64,000 bases of DNA from Usnea hakonensis (taxonomy: Eukaryota; Ascomycota; Lecanoromycetes; Lecanorales; Parmeliaceae): NCBI GenBank assembly GCA_013423325.1, contig BLJB01000192.1, positions 1-64,000 of the forward strand. The letters run 5' to 3'. Below are positions 34,449 through 45,357 of this stretch, in pieces. A model generated the notes under the pieces. It ran no database searches and was not told where the DNA came from. It worked only from the letters and a program-made list of their open reading frames with translations. Positions within the stretch are counted from its first letter, which is position 1, and every line of letters begins with the position of its first letter. A program made the position numbers and the translations under genes.

Positions 34449-35286
34449 CTTCCCCCACCCAAACCAAAATTTTCCCATCACCACATCAACATTCCATCTC
34501 CAGCAATACATACATTACCGCCACCTCTCCCCAACGACCCCCCCCAAAAAAGTCTCCAACGGCAGCGGAAAAGACGTCCAGTGAAGAATAGAGAAGAAAG
34601 TGTTTCCCAACGAAAAAAAATTGCCCACGAGAGGGAGAAAAAAAAAAGACCTTTAGTGAAAGAGAAAGAGGTTCAGTGAAAACAGAATCTCCGATGGCCA
34701 GCGGAAAAGAAAAAAGGTCTAGCAGAGATTTGAGGTGATGTGAGGTAAGGGTAACATGTGGGTTTGTTGGGAACGGGAGGAGAAGAGAGTATGGGGGATG
34801 CGATGGGGTTGGTTTTTGGGTTGGTTTTGGGTGAGTGGGTGGTGGAAGTGGGGTGAGGATTGGTTTTTGGGTGAGTGGGTGGATGTTTGGTGAGTGCTGG
34901 GGCGGGCTGGTCATGAGGGGGGGGGGGAAGGTGGGGGCAGGGATGGAGAGAGCGGGATAGGATAAGGACGGCAACATGTCACCATCGCACAAGCGCACGA
35001 ACTCTACACGAGCACTGTATCAAAGCATGATCACGGTAAGGACAGTAGTAAGCTAGGCTATGCGAGATGCAAATGTGCTTCTTTCATCCATCGTCAAAAT
35101 ATTCGCAAGAATGTAACAAGAGCTGGCTCGGTGAATGGTGAAACCAGTTCACGTCGCAAGAATCGAAAATATTCCCCCATCAAATTGCCCTGCATCATCA
35201 AGAGGTGTTAAAAGGCCGGTCATACAGAACATTGAATGACATCCTTGCCATGTGTATGGAACAAATGCCTGGTCCTCATTTCCCGC

Positions 35287-36705
35287 TCAGAAGGTTGCGT
35301 AAAATTTGCCAAGATCCGATAACTCGTCTCCAGTCTCAGGCAAGAAGCCTCCCTGTGTGCGATTCATGGCCAGGTATCCATAGCGCGCAATCAAGTCATT
35401 GTCTTCCAACCATGGAATGATGGCGGTCAGGAACTCAATCTGACCCTCGGCATCACCGTTGGCTTCGAAATTGTCGACCCAGACGGGCTTGCCCTTGGCC
35501 TGCGTGGTGACGTTGTTGACGGCGTTTTTGAAATCTTGCTGGCCGTTAGGACCGGGAGTCCAGAACCAGTGAACACACAGGAAGCCAATGGTACAGCCGG
35601 CCGTGTCGCACAGGTCGAGGAACTTGGCAAGCCACACCATGTCGGCCGGGCCCTGGAGGTTACCCGGAGCTCCGAGTGAGACACCCTGTTTGGCATATGG
35701 CTCCATGTCCGTCATCCAGGCGCTAACAGCTGTCTCTGGGTCAATGCCGGCATGCGCTGGCTCGCCAAAGCTCATGAAGTACTTGTCGCCTGCAGCTATA
35801 CCCTTCTCGGTGTTGCTGGCCCACGATCCGTCATTGACGGATGAGGGGCTGTACAATTGAGGAACAAACTCCATGCCCATATCCGGAGTGAGATTAGGAG
35901 GAGGTCCAGAGTACCAATTGCCGAGCCAGGAGACTTTGGAGTTGGCAAAGGCTGCGGTTGTGACGTCGGTATCGGGTCCACTGACTATGATACCTCGCTT
36001 CGGGCTCTTTCCGTTGGTGCTGGCGACAGGCGCAGGGGCAGGAGCTGTTGAAGGAGATGCCGCAGGGGCCGATGCGCCAGCTTCGACAGCGGCAGAAGTT
36101 GCTACGGCTTTGACAGCTGAGGTGCTGGAGGTGAGAGCGCCGACTGGACTAGCGACCACTGCTGCAGAAGTGTCAGCCACAGAGGTGGATGTGCTAGAGC
36201 TTGACCCGGCACCTATCGGAGCGAGTGTCAAAGCAGAATTCGTACTTGGCAACAGTGCGCTGGAGTTCGCCGCGATGGGAGAAGCAGTAGCGGATTCAAC
36301 AGGTGAGGAAGTGCCAGACTCGATAGGGACTGGTGCTTGGGTGGGCACGGTTGTCCCAGTCTCTGCACCGGAGACAGTCACGGTGACGGTAGCGCTGGTG
36401 GTCACGGTGACGGTGGCTTGCGCACAGGAGCTTGGAAACGGAAGGGAAGCACCAGCCTGACTGATAGCTGCAGGAGATGACTCGAGAATAGTTTGGGTGG
36501 TAGCATCGTCGGTGATGACGACAGTAGAGTAGATTGTCTTACCAGCAGTGCCAGTAGGTGCAGTGAGGAGACCTGAGCTGCCAAAGACAGAGGTGCCGTT
36601 ATTCGAGCCGTACGGAGCTGTGCCGAAGCGTTTGATGTGGTGATGGTGAACGGGGCTGAACGCTAACGCTGCGGGTAGCAGAAGGATGACGAAGTTGGAC
36701 TTCAT
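35287..36705 (-). CDS. GH128-type (Asl1-like) secreted beta-1,3-glucanase
   Basis: A single exon gives 472 residues. A signal peptide (MKSNFVILLLPAALAFS) is followed by a long Ser/Thr/Ala-rich linker (about residues 60-230) and a catalytic domain of the Glyco_hydro_cc type (GH128). Visible landmarks are KRGIIVSG, SWLGNWYSGPPPNL, FVPQLYSP, FMSFGEPAHAG (catalytic Glu candidate), FLCVHWFW and KPVWVDNFEANG (second Glu candidate). Family members cut beta-1,3-glucan and act in the cell wall or in alkali-stress responses (S. pombe Asl1). The linker suggests wall association through O-glycosylation. No GPI tail is seen. The domain is complete up to its C-terminal GDELSDLGKFYATF. Confidence 0.9.
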   Translation of the reverse strand: MKSNFVILLLPAALAFSPVHHHHIKRFGTAPYGSNNGTSVFGSSGLLTAPTGTAGKTIYSTVVITDDATTQTILESSPAAISQAGASLPFPSSCAQATVTVTTSATVTVTVSGAETGTTVPTQAPVPIESGTSSPVESATASPIAANSSALLPSTNSALTLAPIGAGSSSSTSTSVADTSAAVVASPVGALTSSTSAVKAVATSAAVEAGASAPAASPSTAPAPAPVASTNGKSPKRGIIVSGPDTDVTTAAFANSKVSWLGNWYSGPPPNLTPDMGMEFVPQLYSPSSVNDGSWASNTEKGIAAGDKYFMSFGEPAHAGIDPETAVSAWMTDMEPYAKQGVSLGAPGNLQGPADMVWLAKFLDLCDTAGCTIGFLCVHWFWTPGPNGQQDFKNAVNNVTTQAKGKPVWVDNFEANGDAEGQIEFLTAIIPWLEDNDLIARYGYLAMNRTQGGFLPETGDELSDLGKFYATF

Positions 36706-38554
36706 CGTCGATCGAGTCGATGGTGGTTAGACGAGGTGAAGTGGACAATGCTTGTGTTGGTGTATGACCGGTGTGACCGATTGAAGTCTGCTGAGCTGTG
36801 AGGGAGCCGACCTGGGCTTCTGCAAGTAAAATGAGTATATAATGAACGTGGGGGATTGGAGATGAGTATGAAGATGGTGGAAAGAAGGTAACGAGCGACT
36901 GCTCTGTCAATGAGAGACGGGAAAGAGAGTGGGATGTTGATGAAAATGAAGGTGACAAGGAAAGAAGAAAGAAGGTTGTGGATGAGTTTTTGACTTTATG
37001 TAAGTATCTGAAGAATCACAAGTGAGATCGATAGGGGAATAATCATAACACTACTATCAAAAAGTGAAAGATTACGCGCGCTAAGCTCTTGTACCTGCAT
37101 ATTTTAGCGCCCTTTTCCACCTGCATCATGCACGAAGCCGACAGGTACGGAGATGAAACGCGAAAGCATTGGGTAATCGATGCTCCCAAATCCCATGAAA
37201 ATTCAATTGCTGACCCCTGGAAATTTACCCAGCTGTCCCAAACGGCCATGTTGACCCAAATGCATTATTTCGAACAAAGTGTGACAAGGACGAAATTTGA
37301 CGAGGAGGTGGTGCCTTTCCATCAATGTTACTCTACTCTGACATGTTTTTGACAGAACTAATGCGCACCTTGTTTTCAAAGTCAAAAAAGGTTAGATGAT
37401 CCTTGGGCCTAGAAAAGTGAAAGAGGTACTCCGTAAAGTACGTACCGAATCCCAATTTTGCCACTAACACATTGTCTCATATCCTTAGCGCCCTCATGAT
37501 GACCTGCATAATCTTGGAACCTATTATTTTATCCCGACCAGATTTGAAAGACCCCACTCGGCCTGAAACGTGCCACTCATTACATTTGCTGGCTGACCAC
37601 CATGATCCGCATTTCATATTCAGCGCCAGCGGACACGCTCGGATCACTTCTTCCACAACGTACAAATAAATAGGGGCAGTAAGATCTTCGACCCAACGTC
37701 TCAATTGTCATGGGTTATGAAACATGCTCCACCTACATGAATCAATCCTCATTTCCGTGGCGGCAACATGTCACACTCCATAACCACTGTATGCAGTCAA
37801 AACGTGCACTGAAAATATCTTTGCAGCCAATCATGCATTTCAAGTCACATGTTTTGCACACGAGCCGGGCTAGACCCAATGAGGCAGGTCCGTCTGACTC
37901 CTTGCCCCTGGACCGTTGGACGTCACTGTGGTAAGATGCTGTGACAGCGCACATTCGAGCCCAACACGGGCTATGTCCAGTCCAGAGCGAGACCTCTGCT
38001 CTTACTCCTTCACTCAAGTATCATCTCTGACCAGGGGCACACATCTCTATCTCTTCGAATGATCCTGCAGATTTGTTGAGTAGGACTAGGTTATGCCAGC
38101 GCCCGGACAGCGCGGAGATGAGCTCAGGTCGTGAGATTTAAATCCCGGCTTGAGAGCTCCAATCTAGCGTAGATGTGACAAGGCCGACTACGGCCATGCT
38201 GATGCTAGCGCCGCTTCACAACCTACTGTTGCACATAGATCAGGAAAGACTAGCAGTCGATTGATCAGCTCGTGAAGAGATTTATAGAAAAATGATCATC
38301 TACAGATTGTTCCATAGCGTCTCAAAGCAGAATTGACCTCTCGTTACATGCAGCGTCGTTCACGGTGTACCCACGGGCATGTGCTTTGATTGTAAGGATC
38401 GTTAAATTCCGTCCAATTTTTCAGGCATCACAGAAGCACAAGGATAGGGGCATCTTGCCCGAAAGCAAGCAACATGCAGAAGCGTCCCCCTCCCTACTGT
38501 ACGCTTAATCATCGCGCAAGTGACGTCAAATTTGCAGGCCCTGACGATGAGGAA
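36706..38554. other. Intergenic region, nothing recognised
   Basis: About 1.85 kb contains the promoter of the glucanase gene and the 3' flank of the CorA-like gene. Open stretches are short and lack domains or signal peptides. No RNA gene was found. Confidence 0.4.
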
Positions 38555-40541
38555 TTAAACCATGGGCTTGGCCTCAAATGCGCCAGAAGTCGAGGTTGTC
38601 CATAGAGGAGCCACCCCATTCGCATACTCTAGAATCTCATGTGGATCCCATGTTGAGTCACGACTGCTGACGTATTCACAGGCAGTCAGACCCCTGGTTT
38701 CTTCTGGCTCTCTCATCCTAGACGCACTGTCAGTGAGAACACGCCACCAAGCACCAGACTTCCACGCCCATTGCGTATGCCCATGTCTCCATAGCCACGC
38801 GAGCATTGCCATTCGTGCCCCAATCGTAAAGCGCGTTCTGGTAATGCGAATTTTCCTCAGTTGCCAGTTTCGATAGTTGTTGCCCTCCTCGAGTAATAAC
38901 CATGAGGTCCCAGCGATTAGCACGGCGATGATTGCTGTGGCTAGGAAGACCCATAGCCTTTTCCCGCTTCCGTTGAGCTCAATCAAATTCATGCCGAATA
39001 TAGAGGCTGCAAGGTTGAGGGGAACATACACAAAGGCGAGAATGGTGACTGCGATGAAGGTTAACGTCTCCAGCATCTAAATGAGCTTAGTTCCACAGTG
39101 CGTACAGATCTTGACTGCCGTTGATTTAGTCCGTAGTTTCCAGTATTTGCAAGCATGAGCAGGACTGACCTCGTTTCCCCTCCTCGATCTGCCGATTTGA
39201 AAGCTCTATGGACTTTTTCGATTCCTGCAGTGCCCATTCTCCGACCTTAATCTGCAGATAGTCGCGGAGCTGTGTTTCAAAGCGACGTGCTTCCTCATGT
39301 GTGGCTCTAAGGTCATTCTCGACCCTGAGCCATGACTCACTCAATGGCCAGTCGGCGCATTTTTGGGAACGTATATATCGAAGAAGATGATTTAACCCAT
39401 CTTGAGAATCTTCTACCATTGCCCGCAACCGCAACCTGTCATTAGGCATGTCAGAGTGGATCTTTTCTATTTTCTGCCCCCCACTATCGTGCAACACATA
39501 ATTCGCAGATACAAGCAGCTGCTCATATTTGTGACGGAGGACATCGCAGAGATGGCGGATTCGAAATATATCGAGATAAATCAAGGGAATCAGCGGCTTC
39601 AAAAGCAAATCCTTAAGCCCTGCAAGTGGCTCTCCCTCATTCTTAAGACACCATTTCAGAAGACGAACATAGTTCTCGTGCTCATGACTTTTCATCATAT
39701 CTCGAGGCGCATAGAATGGAAAAGTCTCAGCAGCCGAGAGCTGGAAGGGATAGGTATCACCGATCTCTTCCTCAACGGCATTCGCCAGCTCCGATTCCCA
39801 TTCTATGCAAGCAATCAGAACGACGGGGACCGCATCTACCTTATCGGGTTGGGAATGGCGAACTATTGCGACGACAGCCCCAGCGATTTTGACGTATTTG
39901 GGATCCCAGTCTCGCCTGTTTTGATCAGGATAGAGAGCTCTGAAGAACCGCGGATCCAATTTTAAGCCCAATCCGAGCGTGTCCATTGCATACTTGCTGG
40001 GATAGTAGTTAGTGTTGTTCCACAGCAAGATCCGAACAGCGACGTTGGTCGGCGGTTGATGCAAATTTGCAACAATGCCAGTATCAGACATACGGTCACG
40101 ACGCGAAAGTACCAGAGCCTGGGACTTTTCATCATTGGATAGATCAAGAATGGTGAATTCGGATTCTCGATTGGCATTTAAAGGCGCAGGGAGTGGCACC
40201 GCTGCGTCTAGCGTTAAAAGTACCCTACCCAAATATGGACTCTTTCCACTGTAAGCTCTCAAGTAGTCAGCATAAGATAAGTACCCAATCTCAGCTTCTG
40301 AATCACTTCCGAGCTCGTCGACATTAGTCTGGCGGTGAGACTTTCTAGTTGATTGCCTTTGGAGAGGAGCTCTGAATTCATCCATTCTGACAGGTTCTTC
40401 CCGACTGGGAAGACATAGGCCCTCATTTCTCTCCATCGAATTTGAACCGGAAGGGTTGTCGATATTCTCAGCAGTATCCGGATGAGGAGAACCAGGACGC
40501 TCATTGCTCGCAGAGGCCGATGGGCCATTGGAGCGCATCAT
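38555..40541 (-). CDS. CorA-like divalent cation transporter with a 9-nt micro-exon
   Basis: Exons are 39170-40541, 39106-39114 (nine bases) and 38555-39048, giving 624 residues. The long N-terminal cytosolic part ends in a coiled region (ESKKSIELSNRQIEEGKR). The first membrane helix follows (VKIFTILAFVYVPLNLAASI) and leads to the GMN signature of CorA/Mrs2/Alr1 channels at about residues 479-481 in FGMNLIELNGSG. A second helix (LWVFLATAIIAVLIAG) then precedes the short C-terminal part. The family transports Mg2+ and other divalent ions as pentamers. Fungal members with a long variable N-terminus, like this one, are common but poorly studied. Splicing directly from 39170 to either downstream exon breaks the frame. 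Only the micro-exon route restores the conserved VKIF segment. Confidence 0.85.
39106..39114 (-). other. 9-nt micro-exon of the CorA-like gene
   Basis: The bases TCAAGATCT (minus strand) sit between a 55-nt intron (39115-39169, GTCAGT to GGCAG) and a 57-nt intron (39049-39105, GTACGC to CGCAG). With one base from each side they complete Val-Lys-Ile-Phe. Confidence 0.75.
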
Positions 40542-41390
40542 GACTCCCGCCTTTTTTGGAAGCGAATGATTTTTATGTAAAGCTGAAGCAGCCTTACTGA
40601 GACATTCTATCCGCTATCCTAGGTAACGGATCGTAGGGTGGAGAGGAAACCAGCCAAGAGAGATCTATGAGCCCATGAGGAATGGGGAAATAAGTTTCAT
40701 CGTGCACACCTTTCCCTTTTTCGTTCGAGATTCTTCTCTCCTTGCTCGTCAATATCACCGGACCACAGATAGATTGTGGTAGGAGACTGGCAATGCTTCA
40801 ATTTCTATATGAATAAAGCTACGAATGAAGGAAAAGAAGGGCTGTGAAAACGTAAGGTTCTAGAACCACTTGAAGACTCCTAATTCTAGAAAAGCGCTGA
40901 TAGCTGGTGAGACTGTACGAGTACATCGCATCGTGTGGCGGAGAGCCCGAGATGCCGGTACGAGTACGAGCTAAATGGGATACAATTAAGGGCTTAGGGC
41001 TTAGGGCCCCGAGCTTTGGCGGCTCCCCAGGGCCCACACCTGCTCTCAGCTCGTCTATGATCAGGAATCATTCTATCAATGGTCTTCTTCGTCCCAGACC
41101 TGTCTCGAAATATCGTTGAACCCACCATGTTCGCAATGAACGTTCTCCTGAGCAGTCTCCCGGCTAGAGGACGACGTTTGGAGGTGGTGATGATGTTCTG
41201 GAGGCCTTACTTTCTTAGCCTGTACCCTTGCTAGCAATGAATGACATTATGGTGACGTACAGTCAATGCATTTCGCCTCCATTTCTCTACTAAGTCAATC
41301 CTCTATCGAACACCTTCGTTTTTTTCAATCTGACCTCATCTTTAAACCCGATTGAAAGTCCTCAAGCCTTATCCACCCCATCTACTCAAC
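40542..41390. other. Intergenic region between divergent genes
   Basis: This contains the promoters of the CorA-like gene and of the alcohol dehydrogenase gene. A short GGCTTAG triple near 40990 is the only repeat. A CT-rich stretch just before 41391 fits a fungal promoter-leader. Confidence 0.4.
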
Positions 41391-42815
41391 ATGGCAATGT
41401 CGCAGAGCGCCAATCTGGTCGAGAAGGCCATGGGGCACGGTGACAACGCAGTCACCGAACAGAACATGACAAACCCGGCCAGAGATCGTGCCAAATACGG
41501 AGATCCCACCGAGACGATGAAGGCCCTTGCCTGGATGGGCAAAAATGATGTTCAGATAGGTTTGTACCATGCTACTCCCCCCCCCAGACCCTGCTCTCTC
41601 TCCCCCACCGCTAACCGTCTGTCTGTAGTTGAGTGCCCCAAGCCCAAAATCCTCGAAGATCGCGACGTGATCCTCAAAGTTACCGGCTCTACCATCTGCG
41701 GCTCAGACCTCCATCTCTACCACGGCGCTGTCGTCGAGCTCCAAAAGGGCGATATACTCGGCCATGAATTCTGCGGCAGGGTCGACAGCATGGGACCCGG
41801 CGTCAAAGGTCTAGAAGTCGGACAACGAGTCGTCGCGTCTTTTCAGATTGCCTGCGGGGAGTGCATGTACTGCAAGAAGAAGCTGTCGTCGCAGTGCGAG
41901 CGGACGAATAGCAATAACATTGAGAATGCCATGTATGGTGGACGAACCGCTGGAATGTTTGGATACAGTCATTTCACCGGTGGATTCGCCGGGGGACAGG
42001 CAGAATACGTGAGAGTGCCGTTTGGTGACATCAATCTCCTCAAACTGCCAGATGATGTCCCCGACGAGAAGGGCTTATACCTCTCCGACGTTCTGGCTAC
42101 AAGCTGGAACTGCGTCGTCGACACGGGCGTGAAAGAAGGAGACGTCGTTGCAATCTGGGGCGCGGGACCTATCGGCGAGATGTGTGCCGAAATGAGCTTC
42201 ACCAACGGCGCACGCAGAGTCATTCTAATCGACGGCGGCAACTCATCGTGGAGGTTAGACTTCTGCAAAGAAAAGATGCCAAAGCTCGAAACCCTCAACT
42301 ACACCGACCTCCCCCGCGGCACGAGCGTGACTTCCAAACTCAAAGAAATGGAACACGGCGGCCCGGACGTCGCCCTCGAGTGCGTGGCGGGCGAATACGC
42401 CAAAGGCTGGGCCCACCACTTCGAAATGATGATTGGTGCCGAAACCGACACCTCGGAAATCGTCAACGAGATGATCACCTCGGTCAAGAACTACGGCCGC
42501 TGCGGCATCACGGGCGTCTACGTCGGGTTCACGAACCACTTCAATATCGGCTCGCTCATGGAGCGCGGCATCCGGCTGATTGGCAACGGGCAGGCGCCGG
42601 TGCATCTCTACTGGGAGCAGTTGCTGCAGATGATCAAGGAGGGCAAGACGGATCCGTACAAGATGTTGACGCATCGGGTCAAGGTTGAGGAGATGGAGGA
42701 GGTGTATAAAGTTTTCAACGAAAGGGGCGATAAGATGCAGAAGGTGTTTGTGCAGACGAGGTTCTCGGACCCGCCGGCGCCCGGTTCGCCGGCGTTGAAG
42801 ACGTATAAGTCATAG
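41391..42815 (+). CDS. Zinc-dependent alcohol/formaldehyde dehydrogenase-like protein
   Basis: Two exons, 41391-41559 and 41629-42815, give 451 residues. The 69-nt intron has a CTAAC branch site, and because its length is a multiple of three it can be mistaken for coding sequence. The catalytic zinc site is seen in CGSDLHLYHG and GHEFCG. The structural zinc loop is CGECMYCKKKLSSQC with four cysteines. The NAD-binding Rossmann motif is WGAGPIGEMC. The insert near CVAGEYAKGWAHHFEMM and the VYVGFTNHFNIGSLMERG region resemble the glutathione-independent formaldehyde dehydrogenase branch of the MDR superfamily. The physiological substrate is not clear. An N-terminal extension of about 50 residues precedes the first barrel strand. 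Confidence 0.9.
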   Translation: MAMSQSANLVEKAMGHGDNAVTEQNMTNPARDRAKYGDPTETMKALAWMGKNDVQIGLYHATPPPRPCSLSPTANRLSVVECPKPKILEDRDVILKVTGSTICGSDLHLYHGAVVELQKGDILGHEFCGRVDSMGPGVKGLEVGQRVVASFQIACGECMYCKKKLSSQCERTNSNNIENAMYGGRTAGMFGYSHFTGGFAGGQAEYVRVPFGDINLLKLPDDVPDEKGLYLSDVLATSWNCVVDTGVKEGDVVAIWGAGPIGEMCAEMSFTNGARRVILIDGGNSSWRLDFCKEKMPKLETLNYTDLPRGTSVTSKLKEMEHGGPDVALECVAGEYAKGWAHHFEMMIGAETDTSEIVNEMITSVKNYGRCGITGVYVGFTNHFNIGSLMERGIRLIGNGQAPVHLYWEQLLQMIKEGKTDPYKMLTHRVKVEEMEEVYKVFNERGDKMQKVFVQTRFSDPPAPGSPALKTYKS

Positions 42816-43703
42816 AGATTGGGATGGGGAGCTGTAGATAGGAAATCTTTGAAGAAAAAGCTCATTCAATTTTCATGAATCAATTCCATGTCCTTTTACC
42901 ATCATTTTCCAATCCTTATCATTCTATGCCATTGAATAATATAAAGCAACAATAGATAGATTTCTATAAAAGCGTACTGAGTGGGTGTATGGATGTATGG
43001 ATGCATGTTGGGTAGTGTGTATGTATGAATCTGGCTAGGCTTATAGATATAGGTAGCGGAGATGGGGGAGAGGGGAGAAGGAAAGGGGATGAGAGAGGGA
43101 AAAAGGGTGGGGAGTGAGTGAGTGAGTGAGTGAGTGAGTGTATGTATCTGCGTTGGGTAGGGCCATATGGGTAGTATGTATGTATGTGTCGGGCTAGACT
43201 TGTGGATATAGATATAGGTGGTGGACTGAGGTGGGGGAAGATGGGTTCAGATAGAGTGAATGGGAGATGAGGGTTAGAGTAAGGAGAGGGGGATGGGGAT
43301 TTAGAGAGAGGGAGAGGGGAGGGGAGTGGAGAGTGATGGGGAATTTGGTTGAGAGAGAGAATTTTGAGCTTACTTACGGATAGAACAGGATGCGCTCTTA
43401 GGGTGGCGGTGCTGAGATCTTGTTTGCAGAAATGGTAGACCGCTTTGGGGACTTGGGGTGGATTCTGATACGGAAAGTGAGACGGGATATGGGATATGGG
43501 AATGTCGGTTGGGATATCTACTTGAAGATGTCCCACCCTGCCATTACTTTCAAAGTTGGATATTTTGAATGACCGCGTAAACAAAGTGAATAGTACAAAT
43601 TGCCGGTTTCAAACGCCTGCGTAAGCAAAACAATATTGGAAGTAATGAGAGGAACGAGTACTAAACCGCCCTGGTAATAGATCATGACGAGTTCTCCACA
43701 TAC
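42816..43703. repeat. Repeat-rich intergenic region
   Basis: Bases around 43014-43075 and 43172-43240 are two diverged copies of a segment (GTATGTATG, GGCTAG, TAGATATAGGT, GATGGGGGAGA order) about 158 bp apart. Between them lies a (GTGA)n run at 43123-43140. An open frame on the minus strand (42964-43584) is only a translation of these repeats (His-Ser-Leu-Thr units) and is not called a gene. Confidence 0.6.
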
Positions 43704-44200
43704 CTATGGTTTCGACGACAATCTCACGCACTAGACAAAAACCCCATTAGCCATCGCCCCATCATCATCATACCGCCCGTAGAGAAGAAAAAACTCACCT
43801 GCGCCTGCCCATTCAGCAAACCATAACATTTATTCCCCGCCAAAGTATTCCCATTCGAATCCGGACTAGTAGTCTCATGATACAACGTGCATGCCCCCGG
43901 ATTGCCATCCAGTACGCCCATACCTTTTGTGGGCCCACTGATATCAAGCTGCTCATTAAGCGTCGTATTACGACTGAGCATATAGGAAAGGAACGTGCCG
44001 CTAATAGGCGTTTGAGAGCCGTATTCCATGACTAGGGTCCAAACGGCAGCGGAGCCGTTGCTGTTGCAGTTGAAGTCGGCGTAGACAGTAATGTTCATGT
44101 TTGTGGCTTGGACGGTGGAGGTGTTTTGGTAGCTGGCTGTGGCGAGAGTGCCGACGCTTAATGCTAGGAGGAGGGTTCGCGCGAGGGTGGGGGTATACAT
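43704..44200 (-). CDS. Small secreted protein with four cysteines
   Basis: Exon 1 is 43799-44200 and exon 2 is 43704-43730, joined in phase 0 across a 68-nt intron with a GTGAGT donor. The product has 142 residues with a signal peptide (MYTPTLARTLLLALSVGTLATA). The four cysteines lie at residues 45, 104, 125 and 135. The last one is supplied only by the nine-codon second exon, which makes the number even and supports the splice. Five N-glycosylation sequons are present (for example YQNTS, MNITV, SRNTT). The family is unknown. It may be a cell-wall or effector-like protein. Confidence 0.7.
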
Positions 44201-44835
44201 GATGGTTTTTGAGAAATCGGTGGCCGGGATGAGGGTCGGTGTAATAATGGGAGATATGGCTAGAGATGTTGTTCGTGTTTGTCTGTTTGTCATGGTGCGG
44301 AGGTGCTGCCATGTCTTATGTAGAAGGAGCCCCTAGGACCCCGTGGACAGATAGACAAAAAAAAACAAGGAATTCCGTTCGAATCATTTCCATAGATAGA
44401 ATTCTTTCAGAAGGTTGTGGATATGAGCGATTCCCCTCCGACAGATCCCAGTTGGGCTGTTGTAATCATTCTGGGGTTGAAGAGGTCAAAGAACGTCTGC
44501 TAAAGTTGAAGAGTATTTCTGGTTCCATTCATGTTACCATGAAAACGCTTTATTAGCTAAAGAAATTTTTTCAAAGAGTCGATTATAGTCACACAAACAA
44601 TCGTAAAATTTGTTTTTTGTTGTCTTGATCGCAGAACTTAGCCCTTGGGCTGTTCGGACAGTATGAAGATGACGATGATCGTCTCGGATAGTAGAACAAG
44701 CGCTAACAACAGTGGATCCTGGTTTCATTATTGCCGGCTAGGATTCCTTTGTCTAGAAATAAACCCGTGGACAGAAGTGTCAATAAATGAAGGACTAACA
44801 AATTGGTGAATCGATGATGAGCGCTTCGTGGCAGT

Positions 44836-45357
44836 CTACTTCTGGGTCGAAAGTCTATCGGATCTATCAAAACAGTATTTCCTATTCCTCCCTACCCACA
44901 CCCACCGTAACAAATTTCCCACCAGCATACACCTATCCGTCCTAAAACATTGCAAACCCAACGTATACCATTTGTCCATCTCCCATCTCCCATCTTCTAT
45001 CCCTAACCCCCTTTTCCCCCTCCTCCCCAAACCTTTCCACTTTGGCCCCCGCCTCGTATACTGATGAGTGAAAGTAATACTACCCGACCCCAGAGATTCA
45101 TCATAAAGACTAACTTCCTCGCCCGGGAAGGCCAACGTATGCGAGCCTGGTGTTATACCAAACACACAATTCCCATCTCCGTATATATCACTCCTTTTCC
45201 GCAAAGTTGCAGCTGATCCGCCACTATTCGCTTCGCTCGTACTCGTGCGATTGCTCCTCGGATACCTATCGCCGAGTATAGGGTAGAACAAGAGAGGTGT
45301 CGGGTAAGGTAGGGTAAGAGAGAGGCCCGGTTCTGCGTTCCAAACGTATGTTTTCAA
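44836..45357 (-). CDS. Unassigned protein-like frame next to the minisatellite
   Basis: The frame gives up to 173 residues. The middle part (LRKRSDIYGDGNCVFGITP, then GEEVSLYDESLGSGSITFTH) looks like real protein of beta type, while the first 40 residues are translated minisatellite and the last 60 are basic and irregular. An exon with imprecise ends is more likely than a complete gene. No family is recognised. Confidence 0.25.
   Translation of the reverse strand: MKTYVWNAEPGLSLTLPYPTPLLFYPILGDRYPRSNRTSTSEANSGGSAATLRKRSDIYGDGNCVFGITPGSHTLAFPGEEVSLYDESLGSGSITFTHQYTRRGPKWKGLGRRGKRGLGIEDGRWEMDKWYTLGLQCFRTDRCMLVGNLLRWVWVGRNRKYCFDRSDRLSTQK

Larger units (their letters stand above)
32877..35286. 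other. Long intergenic region
   Basis: Apart from a candidate microprotein (33818-33985) and a simple repeat (34381-34448), this 2.4-kb stretch holds only purine- and pyrimidine-rich runs, including G and A homopolymers near 34610-34930. No gene is supported. Confidence 0.4.

Noticed and set aside
34322..34591. Leu-Ser-Pro-rich frame on the plus strand
   Set aside because: It is produced by the CTCTCTCC minisatellite.
35873..36460. Long plus-strand frame of 195 codons across the GH128 gene
   Set aside because: It mirrors the Ser/Thr/Ala-rich linker of the glucanase on the other strand and has no features of its own.
40985..41010. Telomere-like GGGCTTAGGGCTTAGGG
   Set aside because: Only two to three units, with an extra C against TTAGGG, inside a promoter region. 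No other sign of a chromosome end.
42182..42688. Overlapping Arg/His-rich frames inside the alcohol dehydrogenase
   Set aside because: They are shadow frames of a GC-rich coding exon. The dehydrogenase frame has all family motifs.
42964..43584. 206-codon frame with His-Ser-Leu-Thr repeats
   Set aside because: It is a translation of simple repeats and a duplicated segment, without a domain.
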